From the NCBI GenBank assembly GCA_937124525.1, contig CAKZLA010000075.1:1-13214 (forward strand): 13,214 bases of DNA, in the 5' to 3' direction. Every line of letters starts with the position of its first letter. The stretch's first letter is position 1. Source of the stretch: an uncultured Desulfobacterium sp. Its GTDB lineage: Bacteria; Desulfobacterota; Desulfobacteria; Desulfobacterales; Desulfobacteraceae. Both the position numbers and the translations under genes were made by a program. Below the pieces are notes generated by a model. The model was not told where the DNA came from. It searched no databases and worked only from the letters and a program-made list of their open reading frames with translations. Shown here piece after piece: positions 6,434 to 13,214 of the stretch.

Positions 6434-7503
6434 ATTCCATCTCCCATGAAATTCCCATGAATTTTTCCCCGGATTACCTTATATTAATGCTCACCGATGC
6501 CTGTAACCTTGAGTGTGCCTATTGTTATCTGGGGAAAAATAAATCCAGCCACACCATGGCACCCTCCATAATTGATCGGGCCATTGATCTTGCCCTGGCA
6601 TCGGAAACCCCCTTTCATGTGCAGCTTTCCGGAGGGGAACCCACTTTGGTCCCCCAGGCGGTGAATCATGCCGCACAGCGGCTCAGAACATTAAGCCCGG
6701 CCTCCACCCTGGGACTCCAGACCAACGCCACCTGCATTGACAGGACCATGGCCGATATGATGCTGCAATTTCATATGTATGTGGGGGTGAGCCTTGACGG
6801 CCCGCCACACATACAAGAAAAACTCCGGGGGAAGGCAAAGGAGACCTTTCAGGGACTTCAGTATCTGGAAGAGCGGAAAATTCCCTTCACCATAACCACC
6901 GTGGTCACCCGGGAAAATGTCTTCCATCTCCACTCCCTTGTCATGGTGTTGGGGGGATTTGCCCAGGCCCGGGGCCTGGGCCTGGATCTGCTGGTTCACA
7001 AGGGCAATGCGCCAAAGGGCCTTGCACCTGGTCCATCTGCATTGGAAAAGGGGATTAAAAAAATGGTGACCGCCCTTGATGCGGTGAACCGGATGCGACA
7101 CGTCCCTTTGCAATTAAGGGAGCTGAACCGCCTGATATCACCTGTTCAGGGCAAAACCGCCAGCCACTTCTGCCATGCCGCCATCCATAAAAGTCTGGCC
7201 GTCACCCCCCGGGGCGATCTTTATCCCTGTAGCCAAACCGCCTTTGATCCTGATTTCTCCTGGGGGACCCTGGATAATCCCCATTTTATGAATGCCCCGA
7301 TGTCCCTGGCCCGGGTGGACCCGGCAAAGGATCTTGGCAGGGACGACTGCCGGACCTGCTTTCTGGCAGACAGATGCCCCGGAGATTGTCCCGGCAGAAT
7401 TCATTACAATGGGAATGCCCAGTTAGCCTGCGTTATGTATAAAACACTGTTTACTCACAATATTAAATTAACGGATAAGTCTACAAGTGTTAAGACAGTA
7501 TAA
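6430..7503 (+). CDS. cbpB: Radical SAM/SPASM peptide-modifying enzyme (CbpB-like)
   Basis: A 357-residue radical SAM enzyme. The [4Fe-4S]-SAM motif is C25-NLE-C29-AY-C32, followed by LSGGEPTL (66-73) for SAM binding, TNAT (98-101) and VGVSLDGP (118-125). The C-terminal third carries a SPASM-type set of Cys for auxiliary clusters: C248, C267 (YPCSQ), then C307-x2-C310-x5-C316-x3-C320 in CFLADRCPGDCPGR, and C334. This layout is typical of enzymes that modify ribosomal peptides. The expected substrate is the 34-residue peptide at 1282, encoded at the other end of the same operon. I recall a CbpA/CbpB family pair of this kind, but the name is from memory. GTG 6430 overlaps the preceding stop (GTGA). 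ATG 6457 is an alternative start with no ribosome site and would remove nine residues. Confidence 0.87.
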   Translation: MNSISHEIPMNFSPDYLILMLTDACNLECAYCYLGKNKSSHTMAPSIIDRAIDLALASETPFHVQLSGGEPTLVPQAVNHAAQRLRTLSPASTLGLQTNATCIDRTMADMMLQFHMYVGVSLDGPPHIQEKLRGKAKETFQGLQYLEERKIPFTITTVVTRENVFHLHSLVMVLGGFAQARGLGLDLLVHKGNAPKGLAPGPSALEKGIKKMVTALDAVNRMRHVPLQLRELNRLISPVQGKTASHFCHAAIHKSLAVTPRGDLYPCSQTAFDPDFSWGTLDNPHFMNAPMSLARVDPAKDLGRDDCRTCFLADRCPGDCPGRIHYNGNAQLACVMYKTLFTHNIKLTDKSTSVKTV

Positions 7504-7507
7504 CATG

Positions 7508-7529
7508 TTAAAATAATTTATTATTTTAA
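7508..7529 (+). terminator. AT-only hairpin after the radical SAM gene
   Basis: TTAAAATAA (7508-7516) and TTATTTTAA (7521-7529) form a 9-bp stem with a 4-nt loop, five bases after the stop. All pairs are A-T and only short T runs follow, so it is a weak terminator or an RNA end-protecting hairpin. Confidence 0.35.
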
Positions 7530-7563
7530 TTGATTTTGATAATTTATTTTTTAAAAAAATGAC

Positions 7564-7591
7564 ATGGGTATTGAAGGGCATTCCCATTTTT
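7564..7591 (+). terminator. Possible intrinsic terminator of the corrinoid operon
   Basis: ATGGG (7564-7568) and CCCAT (7583-7587) pair across a 14-nt loop and run into TTTTT. The stem is short, but its position 60 bp past the last operon gene, before a convergent gene, is right for a terminator. The rest of 7504-7713 is AT-rich with no gene visible. Confidence 0.45.
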
Positions 7592-7713
7592 CAAGGCACT
7601 TGCAATTTTAGGCTGGCAAATTTTATGCTCATTTTCTCATGGTTGTAGCTAATAACTATCTGATTATTAAACTAAATTGCCAGGACAATATTTGTGGACT
7701 TATCTGATCGATA

Positions 7714-9270
7714 TCATCCAATTGATCTGTCTTTGTCTGTCCAAAAATGTCTTTTGACCTCTCTTCTTAATATTTTGCCTACAGCTGTTTTTGGTAAAGA
7801 TTTCCAAACTATAATTTCCTTTGGACACTTGTAACCAGCCAGCTTTTTTTTGCAAAAAAACATTAATTCATCGGGTAAGACAGAGGCCCCTTCTTTGATT
7901 GTAACCACAGCAACAATTTTCTCGCCCCACTTTGTGTCAGGGGCTGAGGTCACTGCACACTCCATCACCTCCGAATTTTCGTAAAGGACATCTTCGACCT
8001 CCTTGGGATAGACGTTTTCACCTCCGGTAACAATCATATCTGCTTTGCGATCAAGCATATAAATATAGCCGTCTTCATCAACAGTACCCATGTCCCCGGT
8101 GTGAAGCCATCCATTCCTCAAAACCTGTTTGGTCAGTTCCGGATTCTTCCAGTATCCCATCATGATGTTTTTGCCCCGTGCAACAACTTCTCCGGCTTCA
8201 CCCGGTTTGACCTCTTGATCGTTTTTATCAACCACCGTTGCATTAACCATAAAAGATTCCCTGCCGGCACTGGAGAGACGTCTGGTTATTTTTTCTGATC
8301 CTTCCAGAATATGATCTTCAGGCAAAAGAGTAGATACCACTGGGGCTGCCTCGGTCAACCCGTAGCCCTGGGAAAAAATATTGCCAAATTTTTCTATTAA
8401 TCTCTTGAGTACATCCGGTGGGATAGGGCTTCCTGAATAGTTCATCAACCTTAAACTGGAAAGATCGAAGACATCTAATTCAGGCACGTTCAGGAGCCAC
8501 GTATAAAGAGTGGGAACCATATTAATCCATGTACATTTTTCATCCTGGATCAATTTTAAAATCTCTATTAATTCGGGTCGTCGTGCAATTACCACTTTCC
8601 CCCCCACCATGTGTATACAAAGCACAGCCCATAACGCTATGTGAAAAAACGGCAAAACAAAACAAGCTGTATCTTTTTTTGTAACTGAGTAATCAAATAT
8701 TGCTGAATAAGAGGATGTTAACAAATTGCGGTGGGAAAGCATGACTCCTTTGGGCAAACCAGTTGTTCCACCCGTATACATCAGGATGACCATGTCATTT
8801 TCATCGACATCCGTCAGTGGATCGATATTTGAAGATACCTTAAGTAAATCTTCATAAAATAGAAATTGACTTTTCTGGATATCCATGGATATCCAGTGTC
8901 TAATATTTATTAGACCTGTTTTCAACCCGATACTGCGCTCTTCATAACCGTCACCTACTATAAACAAGGTTGCTTCACTATCATTAACTATATGTATGAT
9001 CTCGTTATCGCTAAGACGAAAATTTAATGGCGTAACGCTCATCCCGAGCTTACCCGCAGCATAGTACACTTCCATATATTTATAAGTGTTTTCGGCAAGG
9101 ATTGTCAGCCTGTCGCCTTTTTTGCAGCCTAATTTGAGGAGCGCATTGGCCAGCTGGTTTACTCTGTCATCCATCTGCCTATATGTTATCCTTATACCCT
9201 CAAAGATCATTGCCTCATTATCTGGACAAAGTTTTCTGTATTTCCGTGAAACATCACCTATTGTGTACAT
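7714..9270 (-). CDS. AMP-forming acyl-CoA synthetase (fatty/aromatic acid CoA ligase type)
   Basis: A 518-residue ANL-superfamily ligase joining a carboxylic acid to CoA through an acyl-AMP. Motifs: phosphate loop YTGGTTGLPKG (165-175), YGLTEAAP (303-310), TGD (391-393), hinge/C-domain LDRKADMIVTGGENVYPKEVE (406-426), and catalytic Lys499 in PKTAVGKILRR. Length and motifs fit cytosolic medium- or long-chain fatty acid or aromatic acid ligases; the substrate cannot be read from sequence. The ATG at 9268-9270 is chosen because AAGGAG (9277-9282) lies 6 nt ahead; a start 45 bp further upstream has no such site. Mobile-element debris separates it from the outer-membrane and CoA-transferase genes, which are on the same strand, so it may once have belonged to the same cluster. 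Confidence 0.95.
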   Translation of the reverse strand: MYTIGDVSRKYRKLCPDNEAMIFEGIRITYRQMDDRVNQLANALLKLGCKKGDRLTILAENTYKYMEVYYAAGKLGMSVTPLNFRLSDNEIIHIVNDSEATLFIVGDGYEERSIGLKTGLINIRHWISMDIQKSQFLFYEDLLKVSSNIDPLTDVDENDMVILMYTGGTTGLPKGVMLSHRNLLTSSYSAIFDYSVTKKDTACFVLPFFHIALWAVLCIHMVGGKVVIARRPELIEILKLIQDEKCTWINMVPTLYTWLLNVPELDVFDLSSLRLMNYSGSPIPPDVLKRLIEKFGNIFSQGYGLTEAAPVVSTLLPEDHILEGSEKITRRLSSAGRESFMVNATVVDKNDQEVKPGEAGEVVARGKNIMMGYWKNPELTKQVLRNGWLHTGDMGTVDEDGYIYMLDRKADMIVTGGENVYPKEVEDVLYENSEVMECAVTSAPDTKWGEKIVAVVTIKEGASVLPDELMFFCKKKLAGYKCPKEIIVWKSLPKTAVGKILRREVKRHFWTDKDRSIG

Positions 9271-9276
9271 GCTCAT

Positions 9277-9282
9277 CTCCTT
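9277..9282 (-). promoter_or_regulatory. Ribosome binding site of the acyl-CoA synthetase
   Basis: AAGGAG on the - strand, 6 nt ahead of the ATG at 9270. It decides the start over an upstream in-frame ATG at 9315. Confidence 0.85.
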
Positions 9283-9413
9283 TATGAACTGTATTGCATT
9301 TAGATAAAAAGACATGGTTTAAAACAACAGCGACACTTGGATACCCCAAACCATGACTCCGGCAATACAGTTGTGTACCAACAATCCCATGACCTTTTTC
9401 ACTGACATAACCG

Positions 9414-9530
9414 ATGAAAAAGTAAGTTCTCAATAACCTGGGTTGATAAAGCCTGCTTACCCTTTAAATGCCGGTGCTATTCAAAAGGATTCTCTGAATG
9501 CCCGAACTTATTGAGAACTTACATGAAAAA
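9414..9530. repeat. MITE-like element B (101 bp) with 8-bp target duplication
   Basis: A perfect 15-bp inverted repeat, GTAAGTTCTCAATAA (9422-9436) and TTATTGAGAACTTAC (9508-9522), bounds a 101-bp element with no coding capacity. Both ends are directly flanked by the 8-bp sequence ATGAAAAA (9414-9421 and 9523-9530), a clean target-site duplication. The ends and internal blocks match the elements at 574-697 and 10998-11203. It is a non-autonomous element moved by a transposase not present here. It split a decayed CoA-transferase fragment from its original neighbour sequence. Confidence 0.88.
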
Positions 9531-9634
9531 ATTCAAAACCACAATTTTCTTGAACATCTTTTAGTGAATAACCCGGAATTTACAGAAATAATTCGAATTC
9601 GTTTGATTTCGGCTCAAAAGCCATCACCGCCATG
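9531..9634 (-). pseudogene. Decayed fragment of a second CoA-transferase B-subunit gene
   Basis: Read on the - strand, this stretch aligns with the intact gctB gene at about 11365-11468. Identity is roughly 85-90 percent by eye over some 105 bp. It has a one-base deletion and a nearby one-base insertion, which put a stop (TAA) between them. Predicted residues on either side are conserved (MAVMAFEPKS, then YSLKDVQENCGFEF against YSLKDVKENCGFEL). Differences include conservative codon changes, so it may derive from a paralogue rather than from a recent copy of the neighbour. Homology begins right at the stop codon of the outer-membrane gene (9635-9637) and ends at element B. Nothing functional is expected from it. 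Confidence 0.85.
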
Positions 9635-10552
9635 TTAAAATAGGTATGCTATTCTGGCTCCGATAAAATTTTCTTTTGTGCCATTTTCAACTTCCAGGTC
9701 AGTCTGATATTGAATGGAGAGTAGGGTTTGCGGGGACAACTGCATGGCAGCTGTAAATCTAATTATTTGTGTTTCTGTCTCGTTATCCAGATTCACACCG
9801 TCGGCCTCATTCTCATTTCCTTTCTTGAAGTAATAACTTGTTCCCACCCAAAATGAGCCTGAGTCTGTAATATCGTAGCTTATATGACCTTGAACCAAAT
9901 ATTCTGGATCTCGCTCTAAGGTTACAGATGCTGGAGAATAATCGTCATTGTCAGAAAAAAATTTGGCGCTTGCAGCTATTTCGATATAAGTTTTTCCAAA
10001 ATGCAACATCATTGGGTAAAATTCAAATTCCACGGCCCACATGTTTTCCGCGATATTTACAGCATCGTCATTATCGTAATCTCCGGTGGGTGCCGTTATG
10101 AAAATTGAAGGAGAGATTCTATATTGAACTTTATTTGTATTTATCAGGCAAGGAAAATCTATGTGCAATCCTAAGGTTGTATCTCCTATCGCATTTGACT
10201 GTGCATCAATACCAAGAATATTTGATTCAAGATCCAGCTGCCCAAAAACCTGTATGATATCTGCACTGAATGTCCAACCGTCTTCTAATGTCCAGTCATC
10301 CCCCAACCCCCAAAATTGAACATATCTGGCGAGTCCAAACGTAAAATCAAGATCAGCGTTCCCATCGAGTTTAGTGCCATTTTTATAAAAAGAATCCGCG
10401 CTTATAAATCTTTGATAATAGAGAAAAATCTTTGACCCATCAGGTGCTGGCCAAGGGTCCCTTGGGTCGTTCATGGTAGCAAAAGATAAAATAGGGGATA
10501 GTAATTGTGGTACTATGACTAATACTAATACCGACATCTTTATTCTTTTCAT
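9635..10552 (-). CDS. Outer-membrane channel, MetA/phenol-degradation transporter type
   Basis: A 305-residue predicted outer-membrane beta-barrel. It has a signal peptide (MKRIKMSVLVLVIVPQ, cleavage near LSFA), alternating strands, the internal motif IGDTTLGLHIDFP, the segment SPSIFITAPTGDYDND, and a C-terminal aromatic residue (IAYLF) as expected for barrel insertion. It resembles proteins found in aromatic and hydrocarbon degradation clusters that are thought to pass hydrophobic compounds across the outer membrane. Start ATG 10552 is chosen for the signal peptide and GAGG upstream. An in-frame ATG at 10648 with a better site (AAGGAG, 7 nt ahead) would add 32 residues before the signal peptide. 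The stop codon lies at the junction with the pseudogene fragment. Neighbouring CoA-activating genes suggest uptake of an organic acid; the substrate is unknown. Confidence 0.83.
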   Translation of the reverse strand: MKRIKMSVLVLVIVPQLLSPILSFATMNDPRDPWPAPDGSKIFLYYQRFISADSFYKNGTKLDGNADLDFTFGLARYVQFWGLGDDWTLEDGWTFSADIIQVFGQLDLESNILGIDAQSNAIGDTTLGLHIDFPCLINTNKVQYRISPSIFITAPTGDYDNDDAVNIAENMWAVEFEFYPMMLHFGKTYIEIAASAKFFSDNDDYSPASVTLERDPEYLVQGHISYDITDSGSFWVGTSYYFKKGNENEADGVNLDNETETQIIRFTAAMQLSPQTLLSIQYQTDLEVENGTKENFIGARIAYLF

Positions 10553-10997
10553 GATCGACCTCTTTGTCTTTTGTCCCTCTCCTTTTGTCCCAAAAAAAGG
10601 TTGTCTGCAATCCATAAAACAAATGTCTTTTTTGGCTCTCTTTAGCATTTTTTTTCTCCTTGTTCTTTTTATGTTGTTCTGTGAAGGTGCTTCCACTGTG
10701 TTAAGATAGAAGTCGCACCAGGTGTTAAGAAGGGTAAATAATGAAGGTGACAAAAACCAGCGAATACCTTATAGGGACTTGGACGATAATAAACTACCAA
10801 ATTAAATTTTTTTATACTGCAATATCAGCATATTAAACTGAACATAGTGGTAGCCTATTTTCGGGGAAGTCCCCGGACGGGCCGATCTGCCAATTAACTT
10901 GTTTGAAAAAATATAGAGGTTAAAAATTATGAAACAGGAATCTCTGGTAGGGAAGCATAAAATCTTGTCATCGTGTTATTCTGTCCCAAATACCGAT
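10553..10997. other. Intergenic stretch upstream of the outer-membrane gene
   Basis: There is no convincing gene. On the - strand a strong ribosome site (AAGGAG, 10656-10661) precedes ATG 10648, which opens the 32-codon in-frame extension of the outer-membrane gene. The 10-mer CTTTTGTCCC occurs twice between about 10566 and 10590. A short G/C hairpin, GGGGAAGTCCCC, lies at 10863-10874. I cannot assign a function to the rest. Confidence 0.4.
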
Positions 10998-11211
10998 GTA
11001 AATTCTCAAAAAATCGGGTATTAAAAGGCTGCTTTCGCATAGCACCAGACGTTAAAAGAATAAAACAGGCTTTAGGGAGTTCATTAAAAATAATATACCC
11101 AACATCAATAAGGTTCATACCGACTCTCCAGAGTGCTGCATGCAAGAGTGGGTAGTTTTATTATGATGAAGTCCCTTATTGCCCAGGGTTATTGAGAACT
11201 TACATACCAAT
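10990..11211. repeat. MITE-like element C (206 bp) with near-perfect 8-bp target duplication
   Basis: The right end TTATTGAGAACTTAC (11189-11203) is identical to that of element B. The left end GTAAATTCTCAAAAA (10998-11012) matches the family end at 13 of 15 positions. Flanks are ATACCGAT (10990-10997) and ATACCAAT (11204-11211), 7 of 8 identical, an aged target duplication. Internal blocks next to both ends (GGGTATTAAAAGGCTGCTT; TTGCCCAGGG) align with element B. At 206 bp it is twice as long as B, so B may be an internal deletion form. Open frames inside are short and unrecognised; I do not call a gene. Confidence 0.77.
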
Positions 11212-11257
11212 TTATCAAATCATTGAACTAACTGACATTTTAAATAGTCGCAATTAA

Positions 11258-12028
11258 TCATTTTCGTCCAATTACATAGCCATATGGATCTACGTCTTCC
11301 CTCAGTACGCGAAGCTCATTCTCACTGGGTGGTAATGTCTCTCCAATTTTTTGAGCTTCTAAAAGTTCAAATCCACAATTCTCTTTAACATCTTTTAGTG
11401 AATAACCCGGGTTGATAGAAATAATTCGCATTCGTTTTGATTCCGGCTCAAAATCCATCACCGCCATGTTCGTGATAATTTTATTAGGTCCAGTGCCCAG
11501 GGGCAGTCCTGATTCTTCTCTGGATAGCCCACCTTGCAACCAGCCCGGCGTGGTAACAAAATCAATTTTTTCTACGAATCGTTTCGAATCCTGCGGCGTC
11601 ATCACCATTGTTTTCCAGCAAAAAGATGCAAAATCGTTAGCACCGCCACTTCCTGGAAATCGCACTTTTGGGCTTGCATGATCACCAATCACCGTGGAGT
11701 TAAGATTTCCATACATGTCAATTTGTGCTCCCCCCAAAAATGTATAATCCACAAACCCCCGTGCACAGTATTCCATAGTGTCTCCCATACTGCCTGCCAT
11801 GACAGCATGGAATGTAGTCCGTGAGTCACCAACGGAAATCGGCATCTCCGGCAGATGTGGAGCAAATCCTCCGGCTTCAAAAATTATCACCAAATCTGGA
11901 GCACTTATTTTCTGCGCCAGCATGGCGGCAGCGCAGGGCGCTCCGGTACCCACACCTACTGTGGCACCGTTTTCAAGTTCCCGGGAGGCCACTGAAATCA
12001 TTAATTCCATTGCATTATAGTCTGTCAC
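11258..12028 (-). CDS. gctB: Glutaconate-type CoA-transferase, subunit B
   Basis: A 256-residue family I CoA-transferase beta subunit. It aligns along its whole length with Acidaminococcus GctB as I remember it: VGTGAPCAAAMLA (26-38), APDLVIIFEAGG (43-54), FLGGAQIDMYGNLNST, GSGGANDFASF, KIDFVTTPGW and REDVDPYG. Glu51 in IIFEAGG sits where GctB has the catalytic Glu that carries CoA as a thioester. This favours a true transferase over the related ring-cleaving IpdB, which as I recall lacks that Glu. It moves CoA between carboxylic acids in the cytoplasm as a heteromer with subunit A, encoded 3 bp upstream. The start is GTG 12028 with GGGAGG about 10 nt ahead. The true acid substrate is unknown. 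Confidence 0.94.
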   Translation of the reverse strand: MTDYNAMELMISVASRELENGATVGVGTGAPCAAAMLAQKISAPDLVIIFEAGGFAPHLPEMPISVGDSRTTFHAVMAGSMGDTMEYCARGFVDYTFLGGAQIDMYGNLNSTVIGDHASPKVRFPGSGGANDFASFCWKTMVMTPQDSKRFVEKIDFVTTPGWLQGGLSREESGLPLGTGPNKIITNMAVMDFEPESKRMRIISINPGYSLKDVKENCGFELLEAQKIGETLPPSENELRVLREDVDPYGYVIGRK

Positions 12029-12031
12029 GAT

Positions 12032-13051
12032 TTAGGCCTCCCTATACAAAAGCAGTTCTTTGGCGCGAAGATCTCGCATCTTTGCTCCACCACCGTTAAG
12101 CCGAATGTACTCTTCATGATCTTTGCAGTCATAAATATTCCGGTTCAGGAAATTCTTAAATTTTTCAGGCTCTTTTTCCACTGTAAGCCATTCTTTCAGA
12201 TGTTCCTCATCGGAAAAGTATTCATCATACATGGTTCCCGGATAAGCTCCGAAAGGCACTTCGCACACTGCATCAACCAAGTGGTAGGGAATTTTTGTAG
12301 ATGAAGGATCTTGTTTAATCGTATCATTGGGGATCAATCGCTCTGTGGTAATGATGAGTCGTTTTGATGCATTAACCAGGTCCAGATCTGATACAGCTAT
12401 CCCCTTAAAGCGACAATTGCCATAAATATCGGCTTCATGCACATGGACTATTGACACGTCCGGAGACAAGGCGGGTAGCAGGACTAATTTTTTTCCAGTG
12501 TAAGGACACATGGCAATCTTGGCTGCACTATATTTAAAGGTATCTGTTCCCATCATATTCCGCGTAGGTAGATAGGGCACTCCCATGGCTGCAGCTTTCA
12601 GGCGGAGGGTGAGGGCATAATTGGTCCATTCTGTTACATTAACTTTGCCGCTTTCCACATATTTACGTGAGCAACTGGAAAGGCCACGTGCTTCAAGTCC
12701 AATCACATAGGCTACATCAAGACGGTCATAGACCTCTCCAGCACTCAATACCTGCATATCGTGTGTGGCAGTGTGACCGGCAAATCCCATATGTTTTTTT
12801 CCCTGTCGGACGATTTCATGACAGGCTGCTAAGGGCGTTCTATTTACTCCAAAGCCGCCTATCGCAAGATAATCACCATCATGTACAAATTTCTCTACAG
12901 CTTCTTTCAGGCCCATGACTTTGTTCGTCATTTTTCGGTCTTTTTTTTGATAAAAAGAGCGGATTAAATCAGGATCAGGATTCATGAACAACGGCCCAAT
13001 CCCGTGATCAAAATTTTCCATTCTCCCTTTCTCATTTACTTGTTGAGTCAT
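12032..13051 (-). CDS. gctA: Glutaconate-type CoA-transferase, subunit A
   Basis: A 339-residue family I CoA-transferase alpha subunit, partner of the B subunit directly downstream. The family core begins KVMGLKEAVEKFVHDGDYLA (44-63), followed by IGGFGVNRTPLAACHEIVRQG (64-84), VIGLEARGLS, AAAMGVPYLPTRNMMGTDTF, DVSIVHVHEADIYGN, VDAVCEVPFGAYPG and the C-terminal KDHEEYI. It has an N-terminal extension of about 40 residues compared with Acidaminococcus GctA. The segment PLFMNPDPDLIRSFY resembles the extension seen in some Desulfobacterota relatives, so I keep a long form. ATG 13051 has only a weak, distant GTGAG; ATG 13021 with AAGG close by is an equal candidate, and ATG 12931 would give the short form. 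It ends 3 bp before gctB, so the two are surely co-expressed. Confidence 0.93.
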   Translation of the reverse strand: MTQQVNEKGRMENFDHGIGPLFMNPDPDLIRSFYQKKDRKMTNKVMGLKEAVEKFVHDGDYLAIGGFGVNRTPLAACHEIVRQGKKHMGFAGHTATHDMQVLSAGEVYDRLDVAYVIGLEARGLSSCSRKYVESGKVNVTEWTNYALTLRLKAAAMGVPYLPTRNMMGTDTFKYSAAKIAMCPYTGKKLVLLPALSPDVSIVHVHEADIYGNCRFKGIAVSDLDLVNASKRLIITTERLIPNDTIKQDPSSTKIPYHLVDAVCEVPFGAYPGTMYDEYFSDEEHLKEWLTVEKEPEKFKNFLNRNIYDCKDHEEYIRLNGGGAKMRDLRAKELLLYREA

Positions 13052-13214
13052 TTTTTTAAATTCTCACTTTTCATTATTGAATACCCCCTTTTCTCTCATT
13101 TTCATAACATCTTGTAATCAAAACAAAATATCAACATAATTTGTAAATATTCGGTTTGCTTATGTAAATGTTTGGACAGTGCCCCATATTCGCCTGTTTG
13201 GGGCTGCGTAGCAT
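13052..13214 (-). promoter_or_regulatory. AT-rich upstream region of gctA
   Basis: No gene is visible. TGTAAAT occurs twice (13142-13148 and 13163-13169), spaced 21 bp start to start, and ACATAA (13134-13139) faces TTATGT (13160-13165). This region should hold the gctAB promoter and perhaps an operator. No convincing -35/-10 pair can be fixed, and the binding protein is unknown. Confidence 0.3.

Noticed and set aside
9271..9315. Upstream start of the acyl-CoA synthetase adding 15 residues
   Set aside because: It has no ribosome site, whereas AAGGAG sits ideally before the ATG at 9270, where family-typical sequence begins.
9313..9355. CATGGTTT and AAACCATG facing each other upstream of the acyl-CoA synthetase
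   Set aside because: An 8-bp inverted pair with a 27-bp gap in AT-rich DNA next to mobile-element debris; it has no second copy and no known site to compare with.
10973..11155. Open frame with LFCPKYRCKF, resembling the start of an IS200-type transposase
   Set aside because: The match is about ten residues, the catalytic HUH region is absent, and the frame crosses the left boundary of element C, so the peptide is a junction of unrelated sequences.
13181..13204. GCCCCA/TGGGGC hairpin at the right edge
   Set aside because: The stem is only 6 bp with a 12-nt loop and has no T tract on either strand. It may be part of something outside the window.
1..13214. CRISPR arrays, tRNA or rRNA genes, toxin-antitoxin pairs, phage genes
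   Set aside because: I looked for regularly spaced repeats, cloverleaf or CCA-ended segments and small paired genes on both strands and saw none.

Overview
The window looks like chromosomal DNA of an anaerobic, probably sulfate-reducing, Desulfobacterota species (Desulfobacterales-like). This is inferred from gene content: a cobalamin-controlled uptake operon with a radical SAM peptide-modification gene, next to acyl-CoA ligase and glutaconate-type CoA-transferase genes. No rRNA or other taxonomic marker is present.

Left part (1-7600), corrinoid acquisition. A TonB-dependent receptor, cut by the window edge, runs leftward from 485. Facing it on the + strand is a canonical cobalamin riboswitch (about 866-1020), a long structured leader, and an intrinsic terminator (1227-1265). 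A tightly packed run of seven genes follows: a 34-residue Cys/His-rich peptide (1282-1386), a small CcsA-like heme-handling membrane protein, a small ResB-like membrane protein, a BtuF-like corrinoid-binding lipoprotein, a BtuC-like permease, a BtuD-like ATPase carrying an extra C-terminal domain, and a radical SAM/SPASM enzyme. Four of the six junctions are short overlaps, so the genes are probably one transcript that is switched off when cobalamin is plentiful. Receptor, lipoprotein, permease and ATPase make a complete two-membrane uptake route. The peptide and radical SAM enzyme look like a ribosomally made, post-translationally modified peptide system (the CbpA/CbpB pair, as I recall the family names). 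The CcsA/ResB pair, which normally delivers heme to apocytochrome c, is unexplained here and is the most interesting part of the window.

Right part (7700-13214), carboxylic acid activation and transport, all on the - strand: an AMP-forming acyl-CoA ligase, an outer-membrane channel of the MetA/phenol-degradation type, and the two subunits of a glutaconate-type CoA-transferase that retains its catalytic glutamate. Together they suggest uptake and CoA activation of an organic acid of unknown identity.

The spaces between these genes carry mobile-element debris. I find three related short inverted-repeat elements (574-697, 9422-9522, 10998-11203) sharing a 15-bp end of the form GTAAGTTCTCAATAA. 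Two are flanked by 8-bp target duplications, one perfect and one 7 of 8. A decayed fragment of a second CoA-transferase B-subunit gene lies at 9531-9634, split from its downstream sequence by one of these elements and abutting the stop codon of the outer-membrane gene.
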